From Vibrio neptunius (GTDB lineage Bacteria; Pseudomonadota; Gammaproteobacteria; Enterobacterales; Vibrionaceae): DNA of 64,000 nt. Each line of letters starts with the position of its first letter. Position 1 is the stretch's first letter. The stretch is from positions 1 to 64,000 of the forward strand of contig NZ_JXXU01000010.1 of the NCBI RefSeq assembly GCF_000967495.1, in the 5' to 3' direction. The notes below the pieces were generated by a model that was given only the letters and a program-made list of their open reading frames with translations, was not told the DNA's origin and ran no database searches. Of the stretch, positions 26,026 to 35,042 are shown piece after piece. The translations under genes were made by a program, and so were the position numbers.

Positions 26026-26958
26026 TTAGCGAAACAGCATCACTTTAAGCGCCGCTTCACTATCAACATCAGCAAATTCTGGCGGATTATCTAACCGTTT
26101 AACAAAGCTCAGCACGGGTGCTTCTTCCTTCATGCTTTCAATCAAGAAATCACTACTAACCTGAGGAGAGTTCACACATGCAAGCACTTCGCCCTTTTCG
26201 GTGAGTAACTCAGGCAAACGACGCAGAATTCTTTTGTAGTCTTTGGTTAGAGCAAAGCTGCCTTTTTGAAATGAAGGTGGATCGATGATGACTAGATCAT
26301 AAGGTCCGGATCTTTTGATTTTCCCCCAAGACTTGAATATATCGTACGCGAGAAATTTCACTTGATTAAGGTTGTGCTCATTCAATCTATGGTTATCTCG
26401 TCCTTTCGACAATGACGCTCTTGCCATATCTACGTTAACTACTTGATCAGCCCCACCATCGATAGCGGCAACTGAAAATCCACAGGTATAAGCAAATAAG
26501 TTAAGAACATTTTTATGTTTAGCATGCTGCTGAACCCACTCTCGGCCTAAACGCATATCGAGAAACAAACCAAAATTTTGGTTGCGACCAATATCGAGTT
26601 GGTACTTCAACCCTGATTCAACCACAACAGGTTTAGTGTTCAGTTCACCGATAAGCACTTCCGATGGCGCACCTTCGCTGTATCTATGCTGGATAACCAC
26701 ACACTTGACGCCTTTCTCCTGCCATAGCGCAGTTTGAGATAACTCATGCAATCCCTGTTTGAGCTGTTCAAGAAACTTATCGTCAACACTCTTGAATATA
26801 TTGATCAGCAGCTGGCAATCGACCCAATCACAAGTGATCTGCTCTAAACCTTGATAAACACGGCCTCGACCATGAAATAAACGCCTGACTTCGTTAGAAG
26901 CACTCGATAACTGCTCCGAAATGTGAGCGAAGAATGTAGGAAGTTGTTCAACCTGCAT
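26026..26958 (-). CDS. Class I SAM-dependent methyltransferase (RlmI/RlmK-like)
   Basis: A 310-residue cytoplasmic methyltransferase, probably acting on RNA. The SAM-binding region reads VLNLFAYTCGFSVAAIDGGA with VNVDMARASL; the catalytic-type motif is VIIDPPSFQKG, as in the RlmI/RlmK m5C/m7G rRNA methyltransferases (COG1092). The N-terminal PUA domain of RlmI is missing. I prefer ATG 26958 (AGGA six bases upstream, 12 bases past the preceding stop) to the longer starts, which overlap the upstream gene. It is co-transcribed with the pseudouridine synthase. The target base is unknown. Confidence 0.85.
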   Translation of the reverse strand: MQVEQLPTFFAHISEQLSSASNEVRRLFHGRGRVYQGLEQITCDWVDCQLLINIFKSVDDKFLEQLKQGLHELSQTALWQEKGVKCVVIQHRYSEGAPSEVLIGELNTKPVVVESGLKYQLDIGRNQNFGLFLDMRLGREWVQQHAKHKNVLNLFAYTCGFSVAAIDGGADQVVNVDMARASLSKGRDNHRLNEHNLNQVKFLAYDIFKSWGKIKRSGPYDLVIIDPPSFQKGSFALTKDYKRILRRLPELLTEKGEVLACVNSPQVSSDFLIESMKEEAPVLSFVKRLDNPPEFADVDSEAALKVMLFR

Positions 26959-26969
26959 ACTGGTTCCTG

Positions 26970-27665
26970 TTATTTTTTGATTTTCGGCCATGAAAGCTCC
27001 CAAGGTTTTAACCAAGCATTAATGCCTTGGCTGACATTTTCCTGCTGCCATTTTTCTCCAAGCAGAACACTTTCTCTAGGATCACAGACAAACTGGAATG
27101 TTTTTCCATGCAACTCAAATTCAAGCGCAAATGCATGGAGGTAACCTCGGTCTGATTTACTGGCGGGGGTATAAATCGCATCACCGACTATAGGTGAACC
27201 GACCGACTTTAGTGCTACCCTGATTTGATGCGTTTTACCAGTATAGGGCTTGCACAAGAACAAACGCTCTCCCGGTTCCGCGCTAGCTGAAAGAAACTGC
27301 GTGATCGCAGGATTTGAATGAGAGTTGGTCAGTTTCCATGCCGAGCGACGCGAACGCTCCATATCACCACTGACAAGCCCTTGTTTCTTTTTAGGCTTCT
27401 TACTACCAATCGCCAAATAGAATTTCTCCACACGACGTAGAGCAAATTGTGCCGATAACTCACTTGCAGCCGCAGCGTTGCGCGCAAGCAAAAGAAGCCC
27501 AGAAGTCATCTTATCCAATCGATGCACAAGGTAGAGTTGCTCATCTCCAGTAAACAATGCCACTTCATGTAGCAACATGGTTTCGCCATCATCTTTATGA
27601 ACTGAAACATTGGGGTGTTTGTTAATGACGACAAAGTCTGAGTGAGAATAAACGATATCAAACAT
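26970..27665 (-). CDS. RluA-family pseudouridine synthase
   Basis: A 231-residue enzyme converting uridine to pseudouridine in RNA. The catalytic motif is HRLDKMTSGLLLLA (Asp in HRLDK), with KPYTGKTHQIRVALKSVG and RGYLHAFALEF typical of RluA. It lacks an S4 domain, as in the short TruC/RluA-like branch. I start at ATG 27665, six bases after GGAG; the frame also opens at GTG 27677. It lies 12 bases upstream of the methyltransferase, giving a small RNA-modification operon. Confidence 0.88.
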   Translation of the reverse strand: MFDIVYSHSDFVVINKHPNVSVHKDDGETMLLHEVALFTGDEQLYLVHRLDKMTSGLLLLARNAAAASELSAQFALRRVEKFYLAIGSKKPKKKQGLVSGDMERSRRSAWKLTNSHSNPAITQFLSASAEPGERLFLCKPYTGKTHQIRVALKSVGSPIVGDAIYTPASKSDRGYLHAFALEFELHGKTFQFVCDPRESVLLGEKWQQENVSQGINAWLKPWELSWPKIKK

Positions 27666-27733
27666 AGAGGGCTCCACTTTGGACGCATGAGTATACCTGT
27701 TATGCGATTGAATTCCATGAGTAGATAAGCAAA

Positions 27734-27766
27734 TAAAAACGGGAAGCCATATTGGCTTCCCGTTTA
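27734..27766 (-). terminator. Rho-independent terminator after the NSS transporter gene
   Basis: AAACGGGAAGCC / GGCTTCCCGTTT with a five-base loop; on the minus strand it is followed by TTTATTT. It lies about 20 bases past the transporter stop. Confidence 0.9.
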
Positions 27767-27787
27767 TGCTGTTGTTTGGATTCAGCG

Positions 27788-29218
27788 TTACAGTTTCTTA
27801 GAGAAGAGACCAACAAGCGCAATGATCCCAATACCCAATAGCATGATTTCACCTTTGCCACTATCGAAGCCAGACTTAATGCCCATGAAAGCAACGATTG
27901 CGATAGCAACAGGAATAACGAATTTCACCAGGTTGTACCAAAGACCAAATAGAGGGAAAGGTACTTTACCATCGTTAGTGATTTCTTTCTCAAGCTCGGC
28001 ACGACTTAGACGCCAGCCCGCAAAGATACATACCAGCATTCCACCAACGGCTAGGAAGATCTTGTCAGTCAGTAAGACAAAAATGTCGAATGTACCTGTA
28101 CCAAACAGAGTTGGACCTACACCATTCAGAGATAGAGAAGCAAACACACACAGCGCCGCCATGACCGAGCTGGCTGCGATTACCGCTGTTGGTCGTTTCA
28201 TACCTTTCTCATCGATTAAGTAAGAAACCACTACTTCAAGCAATGAAACTGACGATGTTAATGCTGCAACAGTGAGACCGATAAAAAACAGCAGCGCGAA
28301 GATAAGGCCAATAACACCACCCATTTCAGCGAACAGCTGAGGAACAACAACAAACACCAAACCAGGACCTTCTGCTGGCTCCATACCAAATGCGAACATC
28401 GCTGGGAACATGGCCACACCAGCTAGGATAGCAACACCCGTATCCATTGCTGTCACCATGCCGGTCGTCTGAACTAGATTCTCTTTCTTCTTCAGGTAAG
28501 AACCGTATGTCATCATACAACCCATACCGAGACTTAGTGAGAAAAACGCCTGCCCTAGTGCAGCCAATACAACATTGCTATCCACTTTAGAGAAATCTGG
28601 CATAAATAGAAACTCTAAGCCGGCCATCGCACCTGGCAGCATTAAGCCTTTTACCGATACAACGATCAGGATGAGGAACAGCAGTGGCATCAGAATCTTG
28701 CCCGCCTTTTCGATACCGCCAGAAATACCTTTAATTACGATAGCGATGTTAAAAATTAGGTAAATACCCATCCACATCAATGGCTGAAAAGGGTCAGAGG
28801 TAAAACCACCAAAACTATCGCCGATCGCTTCAGGAGTATTGAGTAGTCCACCACCAACTTTAAAGATGTATGCCAGTGCCCAACCGCCTACTACTGGGTA
28901 GAAACCCATGATAAGCAAGCCACTGAAAACACCGATGACACCAGAAAATGTCCAACGACGATCGGTAGACTTAAACGCACCGACTGCAGATAAACCTGTC
29001 CTACGGCCAATAGCGAACTCTGTCAACATAACGCTAAAGCCGATAAAAATAACAAAAATCAGATAGATAGCTACGAACGCACCGCCGCCACTCTCACCTG
29101 CTGTGTAAGGAAACTTCCATATATTGCCCAAACCTACAGCAGAACCTGCTGCGGCCATTACGAAGCCTAATTTAGACCCCCATGTATCACGGGGCTTTGC
29201 ACTTGTACTGGTAGCCAC
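27788..29218 (-). CDS. Sodium-dependent transporter of the NSS/SNF family
   Basis: A 476-residue inner-membrane symporter. The N-terminal helix 1 has the sodium/substrate-binding AAGSAVGLGNIWKFPY and the sequence shows eleven or twelve hydrophobic helices. Other family landmarks are VMLTEFAIGRRTG, GQAFFSLSLGMGCMMTYGSYL, and SVSLLEVVVSYLID. Bacterial relatives (LeuT, MhsT, TnaT) move amino acids; the substrate here is not evident. It is monocistronic, with a 400-base intergenic region upstream. Confidence 0.93.
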   Translation of the reverse strand: MATSTSAKPRDTWGSKLGFVMAAAGSAVGLGNIWKFPYTAGESGGGAFVAIYLIFVIFIGFSVMLTEFAIGRRTGLSAVGAFKSTDRRWTFSGVIGVFSGLLIMGFYPVVGGWALAYIFKVGGGLLNTPEAIGDSFGGFTSDPFQPLMWMGIYLIFNIAIVIKGISGGIEKAGKILMPLLFLILIVVSVKGLMLPGAMAGLEFLFMPDFSKVDSNVVLAALGQAFFSLSLGMGCMMTYGSYLKKKENLVQTTGMVTAMDTGVAILAGVAMFPAMFAFGMEPAEGPGLVFVVVPQLFAEMGGVIGLIFALLFFIGLTVAALTSSVSLLEVVVSYLIDEKGMKRPTAVIAASSVMAALCVFASLSLNGVGPTLFGTGTFDIFVLLTDKIFLAVGGMLVCIFAGWRLSRAELEKEITNDGKVPFPLFGLWYNLVKFVIPVAIAIVAFMGIKSGFDSGKGEIMLLGIGIIALVGLFSKKL

Positions 29219-29622
29219 GGTTACTCCATTAATAAATTCATTAGTTGTGTTTGCTAGGTTAGGCGTCGAAAAGTTGAGTGTGCATTTTTATTTACACCTT
29301 TTAGAATTCTGAGTGACCCTAACATTGTGGCAAGTAAAGCAGTTTGGGAGTAAAATTGGAACCCCAAAAAGTATAAATTCCCACCACGACACGGTATAGC
29401 ATGCTTAAACGCTGCTTTTTTAATCAAAACCCTCCTCTTTTATCTACAATTTACATTTTCATAACATAATAATTCTATTCCTGATATTTATCTAACCACT
29501 TATGTCACATTACTCATAACAACATTTAGCAACGAAATTTTGTTGTCGGCGCTGTGAACTGGATTTAATATCTAAGCTAGCCATACACTACGCACAACCA
29601 ATTGATTTATTCAGGAAATTGA
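29219..29622. other. Intergenic region between the NSS transporter and clsA
   Basis: About 400 bases with no coding potential. It carries the clsA promoter candidate at 29543-29571 and a short palindromic stretch CAACGAAATTTTGTTG near 29530. The divergent NSS gene's promoter was not assigned. Confidence 0.5.
29543..29571 (+). promoter_or_regulatory. Sigma70 promoter of clsA
   Basis: TTGTCG (29543-29548) and TAATAT (29566-29571) are separated by 17 bases; ATG 29623 follows about 50 bases later behind CAGGAAATTGA. Confidence 0.5.
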
Positions 29623-31077
29623 ATGGAAAAGTTCTATCACTTCCTCACATTAGCAGGCATTGTCTTTTACTGGATTCTAGTTGCAGGAGTGACTTTGCGC
29701 GTCGTTCTGAAACGGAGAGCCGTTAGCGTCTCTCTCGCATGGCTAATGATCATCTACATCATTCCCATTGTTGGGGTCGGATGCTACTTCCTATTTGGTG
29801 AATTGAATCTTGGGCGGAAAAGAGCAGAACGTGCAAAAGAGATGTTTGCTCCTTTCGCTAAATGGTTTTCCAGTCTTAATGAGTGCCATGCACACGATAC
29901 TAAGACCTTTGGACGCCACATCTATCGCATTGATGAGTTGTGCAACAACCGCTTGGGCCTGCCAGCCTTGAGTGGCAATACACTGTCTCTTCAGAGCTCG
30001 CCTACTGAAATACTCCACTCCATCATTAATGATATTGAGAGTGCGCAGACAAGCGTAAGAATGGTTTTTTACATCTGGCATCCGGGTGGGCTTGCCGATT
30101 CAGTCGCCTCCGCACTAATAAGGGCTGCAAAGCGTGGAGTGGACGTCAAACTGCTTCTCGACTCAGCAGGCAGCCCACGCTTCTTCCGCAGTCCGTGGCT
30201 CAAGATGATGCAAACCGCTGGTGTGGAAGTAGTGCAAGCATTGGAAGTGAGTCCTTGGCGTATTTTTCTGCGTCGTCTCGATCTCCGTCAACACCGCAAG
30301 ATCATCGTTATAGATGACAATATTGGCTATACAGGTTCAATGAACCTCGTTGATCCAGCTTTCTTCAAACAAGAGTCAGGCGTCGGACAATGGATCGATA
30401 TGATGGTCCGTGTCACTGGCCCAACCGTAAATGTTCTTTCTGCTATCCACTGCTGGGATTGGGAAGTGGAAACTGGCTCTCGTTCACTCCCTCAGCTACC
30501 AGAATGCCGGCTGGATCCAAATGAACCTCAACATCCAGTGCAAGTTGTGCCTTCTGGGCCAGGGATGCCTGAGCATCTGATCTCACAGGTGCTGACACTC
30601 GCGATTAATCAGGCTAATCAATCCGTGAGGATAACCACTCCCTATTTCGTACCCAGTGCAGATCTACTCGAAACCCTCAAAATGACGGCGCAACGAGGCA
30701 TTTCCGTTGAACTGATTATCCCGCACAAAAACGATTCACTGATGGTCCAATGGGCTTCGAGGGCGTTTTATGCTGAGTTAATGGAAGCTGGTGTAGAAAT
30801 TTACGAGTTTTATGGTGGCCTATTGCATACCAAATCGGTTGTTATTGACCAACAGTTCTGTTTAGTAGGAACCGTTAATATGGACATGCGCAGCCTTTGG
30901 CTTAATTTTGAGCTCACATTGGCTATCGATGACGAAGCATTCACTAAAGAGATGTATTGGCTTCAAGAGAATTATATGCAAACCTCCCATCAAGTGAAGT
31001 TAGAGGAATGGAAAAAGCGCTCTCTATATTCACGTTTCTTAGAGCGTACTTACTACCTATTTAACCCACTTCTGTAA
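29623..31077 (+). CDS. clsA: Cardiolipin synthase A
   Basis: A 484-residue membrane enzyme that joins two phosphatidylglycerols into cardiolipin. Two N-terminal helices are followed by two phospholipase D motifs: HRKIIVIDDNIGYTGSMN (His near residue 224) and HTKSVVIDQQFCLVGTVNMD (His near 402). The full-length bacterial Cls pattern includes WVGLDLRQHR-like RRLDLRQHRK and the C-terminal YYLFNPLL. It uses the product of the pathway that begins at pgsA (553). Confidence 0.96.
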   Translation: MEKFYHFLTLAGIVFYWILVAGVTLRVVLKRRAVSVSLAWLMIIYIIPIVGVGCYFLFGELNLGRKRAERAKEMFAPFAKWFSSLNECHAHDTKTFGRHIYRIDELCNNRLGLPALSGNTLSLQSSPTEILHSIINDIESAQTSVRMVFYIWHPGGLADSVASALIRAAKRGVDVKLLLDSAGSPRFFRSPWLKMMQTAGVEVVQALEVSPWRIFLRRLDLRQHRKIIVIDDNIGYTGSMNLVDPAFFKQESGVGQWIDMMVRVTGPTVNVLSAIHCWDWEVETGSRSLPQLPECRLDPNEPQHPVQVVPSGPGMPEHLISQVLTLAINQANQSVRITTPYFVPSADLLETLKMTAQRGISVELIIPHKNDSLMVQWASRAFYAELMEAGVEIYEFYGGLLHTKSVVIDQQFCLVGTVNMDMRSLWLNFELTLAIDDEAFTKEMYWLQENYMQTSHQVKLEEWKKRSLYSRFLERTYYLFNPLL

Positions 31078-31164
31078 TCTGTTATTTCTTACTCTTGCCC
31101 CTCTTGCTATTCATGCGTTGCCATGTTTTAAATAGAGCAACGCATTTTCAGGTAAGGACTTCCA

Positions 31165-32370
31165 ATGTCAGAAGGCAAGCAAACAAAACTCATCACCGCA
31201 GGTCGTGATGAAAAATGGACCAATGGTGTCGTTAATCCCCCCGTTCAACGAGCTTCTACTGTCGTGTTTAATACGGTTGCTGAAAAACACCATGCAACCG
31301 TTAACCGCGCAAACAAAACACTCTTTTATGGCCGTCGCGGCACCAACACTCACTTTGCTTTCCAAGATGCAATGGTTGAAGTTGAGGGCGGCGCAGGTTG
31401 TGCTTTATACCCTTGTGGTACAGCGGCGATTTCAAACGCGATTCTCTCTTTTGTCGAGTCGGGTGATCATATTCTTATGGTTGATACCTGCTATGAACCA
31501 ACCCGCGACTTCTGTGACAAGATCATGAAGAAGATGGGAGTAGAAACCACCTATTACGACCCTGTGATTGGAGAAGGTATTCGCGATTTGGTTCAGCCTA
31601 ATACCAAAGTACTTTTTCTAGAATCACCTGGCTCTATCACTATGGAAGTGCAAGACGTTCCAACCTTAGCCAAGATCGCTCACGAACATGACATCATTGT
31701 GATGCTCGATAACACTTGGGCTGCTGGTGTGAATTTCTCGCCTTTTAAGCATGGTGTTGATATTTCTATTCAAGCGGCGACTAAGTATATTGTTGGTCAC
31801 TCAGATGTAATGTTAGGCACTGCCATCGCCAACGAAAAGCATTGGGATCAACTGCGTGAGCAAAGCTACCTGATGGGTCAATGTGTGTCGCCGGATGATG
31901 CTTATTTAGGGCTTCGAGGTATCCGCACACTAGATGTCCGACTTCGCCAACATGCTGAAAATAGCCTTAAGGTTGCCAAGTGGTTACAAAGTCGACCTGA
32001 AGTCGATCACGTGCGACACCCAGCTTTAGAAAGCTGTCCCGGTCATGAGTTTTACCAGCGAGATTTCAATGGCGGTAATGGCCTGTTTTCATTTGTACTC
32101 AAAACCAGCTACCCACGGGCTACTACAGCACTACTTGATGGAATGAAGCATTTCAGCATGGGCTATTCTTGGGGAGGTTTTGAAAGCTTAATTCTGGCAA
32201 ACGAACCGAAAAGCTTCAACAGCTTGAGAACCATTGCCAATCCAAACTTTGATGGCACGTTGATCCGCCTGCATATCGGTTTGGAGAATGTTGAGGATCT
32301 GATCGCTGACCTTGAGCGAGGTTTTGAACGCTACAACTCACTCATTTTAGAGCAGTCCGCGACGGCTTAA
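31165..32370 (+). CDS. metC: Cystathionine beta-lyase
   Basis: A 401-residue PLP enzyme that cleaves cystathionine to homocysteine, pyruvate and ammonia in methionine synthesis. Visible landmarks are YGRRGTNTH, the AALYPCGTAA-like LYPCGTAAISNAIL, MLDNTWAAG, and the Schiff-base lysine Lys207 in AATKYIVGHSDVMLG. SMGYSWGGFESL is typical of MetC. AAGGACTTCC precedes the ATG. I looked for tandem MetJ boxes (AGACGTCT) upstream and found none. Confidence 0.96.
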   Translation: MSEGKQTKLITAGRDEKWTNGVVNPPVQRASTVVFNTVAEKHHATVNRANKTLFYGRRGTNTHFAFQDAMVEVEGGAGCALYPCGTAAISNAILSFVESGDHILMVDTCYEPTRDFCDKIMKKMGVETTYYDPVIGEGIRDLVQPNTKVLFLESPGSITMEVQDVPTLAKIAHEHDIIVMLDNTWAAGVNFSPFKHGVDISIQAATKYIVGHSDVMLGTAIANEKHWDQLREQSYLMGQCVSPDDAYLGLRGIRTLDVRLRQHAENSLKVAKWLQSRPEVDHVRHPALESCPGHEFYQRDFNGGNGLFSFVLKTSYPRATTALLDGMKHFSMGYSWGGFESLILANEPKSFNSLRTIANPNFDGTLIRLHIGLENVEDLIADLERGFERYNSLILEQSATA

Positions 32371-32386
32371 GCTAGCCAATTCAATC

Positions 32387-32413
32387 AAGCCCCTGACTCA
32401 GGGGCTTTTTTTT
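32387..32413 (+). terminator. Rho-independent terminator after metC
   Basis: AAGCCCCTGA / TCAGGGGCTT is a near-perfect ten-base stem followed by a T run, 16 bases past the metC stop. The next 180 bases before the lipase gene are AT-rich and hold its promoter, which I could not fix. Confidence 0.92.
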
Positions 32414-32595
32414 AAATTAATGATATTATTGAATATTTTATCAATTAAAAATGTTATTAATATGTTAATTGATTGTGTTGTTTTGTATCTCCAATTCACA
32501 ATTCTATTGCTTACTATCCATTCAAATTTCGTATAGATCAGTTTCTGCTCTACTGTTTAGTTACTCATCAGAGGTCAAACCAGAAGGAGCTAATT

Positions 32596-33531
32596 TTGAA
32601 ACACAAACTGATACTTGCTGTGCTCTGTATTTTCAGTTTAGGGCTATCAGCAACAACCAGCGCATCCGGTGCGAGTGGTTACACTCAAACTCAACATCCC
32701 ATCGTGCTAGTTCACGGGTTATTCGGCTTTGATACTTTGGCAGGCGTTGACTATTTCTACGGTATTCCTCACGCATTGACCAAAGATGGTGCCAAGGTGT
32801 ACGTCGCCCAAGTTTCCGCGACCAATAGCTCGGAAGTTAGAGGAGAGCAGTTGCTTGAACAAGTGGAAACTTTACTTTCAGCAACAGGCGCAGCAAAAGT
32901 GAACCTAGTCGGACATAGCCACGGTGGTCCTACTGCCCGTTACGTGGCATCTGTCAGACCTGATCTTGTCGCTTCTGTCACCAGTATCGGCGGTGTCAAC
33001 AAAGGCTCTAAAGTCGCTGATCTCGTTCGTGGTACCGTACCGGAAGGATCGGGGTTGGAGGCCTTGGCAGTCAAACTAGCCGAAGGACTAACGACATTGA
33101 TTAATCTGTTGTCTGGTGGTGGCGACCTCGACCAAGATCCTCTTGCTTCATTGGATGCATTGACGACTGAAGGTTCACTTGCGTTCAACCAACACTACCC
33201 TGAAGGCATTCCTACTACTGAATGTGGCAACGGTGAATTACTCGCTGATAATGGAGTCTATTACTACTCTTGGACAGGTTCTTCTACCTTTACCAATATC
33301 TTCGACCCAACAGATGCCGCAATGACCATTCTAGGCTTAGCATTCAATGAACCTAATGATGGACTGGTTGGGGCTTGTAGCACTCACTTAGGTCAGGTTA
33401 TTCGTGACGACTACAAAATGAATCATTTGGACGAGATCAACGGCTTGCTAGGTATCCACCATTTATTCGAAACCGATCCTGTTACCCTTTATCGCCAGCA
33501 TGCCAATCGCCTGAAACTTCAAGGTTTATAG
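32596..33531 (+). CDS. lipA: Secreted triacylglycerol lipase (family I.1)
   Basis: A 311-residue exported lipase: signal peptide (KHKLILAVLCIFSLGLSATT), the oxyanion region PIVLVHGLFGFD, nucleophile Ser108 in VGHSHGGPTAR, an aspartate in EPNDGLVGACS, and the probable catalytic His in KMNHLDEINGL. Two cysteines (TECGNG, GACSTH) match the single disulfide of Pseudomonas-type lipases. I chose TTG 32596 over the longer frame because AAGGAG lies seven bases upstream and it begins a good signal peptide. Its foldase follows 10 bases later. Such lipases are exported by type II secretion. In V. cholerae lipAB lies beside hlyA; here the cytolysin is elsewhere. Confidence 0.95.
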   Translation: MKHKLILAVLCIFSLGLSATTSASGASGYTQTQHPIVLVHGLFGFDTLAGVDYFYGIPHALTKDGAKVYVAQVSATNSSEVRGEQLLEQVETLLSATGAAKVNLVGHSHGGPTARYVASVRPDLVASVTSIGGVNKGSKVADLVRGTVPEGSGLEALAVKLAEGLTTLINLLSGGGDLDQDPLASLDALTTEGSLAFNQHYPEGIPTTECGNGELLADNGVYYYSWTGSSTFTNIFDPTDAAMTILGLAFNEPNDGLVGACSTHLGQVIRDDYKMNHLDEINGLLGIHHLFETDPVTLYRQHANRLKLQGL

Positions 33532-33541
33532 GAACGACAAG

Positions 33542-34399
33542 ATGAAAAAGACCGCTCTAATAACAACAGTGATGATCGCCTCGATGAGTCTTGGAGCGGT
33601 CTATTTTGTCAATCAAGAAGACGGCGAAACTGTGATAAACCAATCACAATCTCAACGAGATACCCAGATCGATACCTCCTCAAGTCGAGACTTGTTTGAT
33701 TACGCGCTAAGCAGCTTAGGTGAACAAGAGTTAGACCAAATTAAAGCTCAGATACAAAGCTTTCCTAAACACCAACAAGGTCTAGTCGTCGATGAAGCAC
33801 TCTTCGAGACCTATTTACAATACAAAACCGAACTTGCAACTTTAGAGTCTTTTACCTCACTTAAAATCACCCTAGCCGATCTAGAACAATTGCATCGGCA
33901 GATTATGGCGCTACAAAGCCAGTATTTTACTGACGAACAGATACAAACATTATTTGGTGAAGAAAATAGATTACGCCAGCTCGCGATCGATAAACTCGCG
34001 ATAGCCAATCAAAACTTGGATGCGGAGTCACAAGCGCAATGGTTAGAAGAGACCTTAGCCGACCAACCTGACTACATTCAGCAAGCAGAACGCAACAATC
34101 AGCTCATTATCGGGCTTAACCAATCGGCTCAAATGGATGAACAAAGCAAACATTTGACGCGCGTAGAGTTAGTAGGGGAAGAAGCTGCAGAGAGGCTTGA
34201 TAAACTAGACGCCAAACGTGAAAAGTTTAATACTCAGCTCGACAGCTACTTGCAGCAAAGAAGCGTAATCCTATCTGACAACACCTTATCGGACGATGAC
34301 AAGCAATCTCAAATCGCATATCTGAGAGAGCAAAATTTCGACTCTGTGCAATGGCGAAGAATCGAGGCATTAGAACGCATCCATGATCAAAATTTGTAG
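33542..34399 (+). CDS. lipB: Lipase-specific foldase (lipase chaperone)
   Basis: A 285-residue inner-membrane-anchored periplasmic chaperone for the adjacent lipase. The N-terminal helix (TALITTVMIASMSLGAVYFV) anchors it, and the steric-chaperone motif RDLFDYALSSLGE is present near residues 49-61. The rest is highly charged and helical, as expected. GGAACGACAAG precedes the ATG, 10 bases after the lipase stop. The gene is convergent with tag. Confidence 0.93.
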   Translation: MKKTALITTVMIASMSLGAVYFVNQEDGETVINQSQSQRDTQIDTSSSRDLFDYALSSLGEQELDQIKAQIQSFPKHQQGLVVDEALFETYLQYKTELATLESFTSLKITLADLEQLHRQIMALQSQYFTDEQIQTLFGEENRLRQLAIDKLAIANQNLDAESQAQWLEETLADQPDYIQQAERNNQLIIGLNQSAQMDEQSKHLTRVELVGEEAAERLDKLDAKREKFNTQLDSYLQQRSVILSDNTLSDDDKQSQIAYLREQNFDSVQWRRIEALERIHDQNL

Positions 34400-34420
34400 T
34401 CATAGGTTGCGTCTAAGCAA

Positions 34421-34981
34421 TCAATACTTGGGTTTCTTAGGGCAAATCACCAGATGGTCATCGACCATGCCAACCGCCTGCATAAAAGCGTAGCAGATGG
34501 TCTCGCCCACAAATTTGAAGCCCCTCTTTTTCAGGAATTTGCTCATGGCTTTTGACTGCTCTGTCGAGGCTGGCACTTCGCTCATCTCTTGCCACTGATT
34601 GACCCTAGGCTTGCCATCCACAAACTGCCATAAGGCCTGTGATAAGCTACCGTATTCTCCAATTAATTCTTTCGCGGCTCGCGCGTTACTGAATACGGAC
34701 TTAATTTTGCCTCTGTGCTTAACCACATCATAATTTTCAACAATATGCTCAGCGTGCCCATCCTCATACGCTGCCAATATATCCAGGTCATAATCTTCAA
34801 AGGCTTGTCGGTAGCCTTCGCGTTTTTTTAGGATGGTGATCCAACTCAATCCTGCTTGGGCTCCCTCTAAAGTAATAAACTCAAACAATACCTTATCGTC
34901 ATAAACGGGAACGCCCCACTCTTTATCGTGGTATTCACGCTCAAGCTCATGATTCATCGCCCATGCACAAGTGGTATCCAT
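34421..34981 (-). CDS. tag: DNA-3-methyladenine glycosylase I
   Basis: A 186-residue base-excision enzyme removing 3-methyladenine. Landmarks are CAWAMNHELEREYHDKEWGV at the N-terminus (zinc-binding Cys and His), LFEFITLEGAQAGLSWITIL, the helix GKIKSVFSNARA, and the C-terminal GFKFVGETICYAFMQAVGMV with VICPK. GGAG lies six bases before the ATG. It is downstream of the vexK terminator and convergent with lipB. Confidence 0.96.
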   Translation of the reverse strand: MDTTCAWAMNHELEREYHDKEWGVPVYDDKVLFEFITLEGAQAGLSWITILKKREGYRQAFEDYDLDILAAYEDGHAEHIVENYDVVKHRGKIKSVFSNARAAKELIGEYGSLSQALWQFVDGKPRVNQWQEMSEVPASTEQSKAMSKFLKKRGFKFVGETICYAFMQAVGMVDDHLVICPKKPKY

Positions 34982-34997
34982 TGCTTTCTCCTTAAAT

Positions 34998-35028
34998 AAA
35001 ACGCCCCCGACAAAGTCAGGGGCGTTTT
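34998..35028 (-). terminator. Rho-independent terminator after vexK
   Basis: AAAACGCCCC ... GGGGCGTTTT with an extended GAC/GTC stem, a short loop and T residues on the minus strand. It ends the psp-vex transcription unit (or the vex part of it). Confidence 0.88.
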
Positions 35029-35042
35029 CGATGTTAGTTGAA

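Noticed and set aside
31078..31164. MetJ operator upstream of metC
   Set aside because: No tandem AGACGTCT-like boxes were found.
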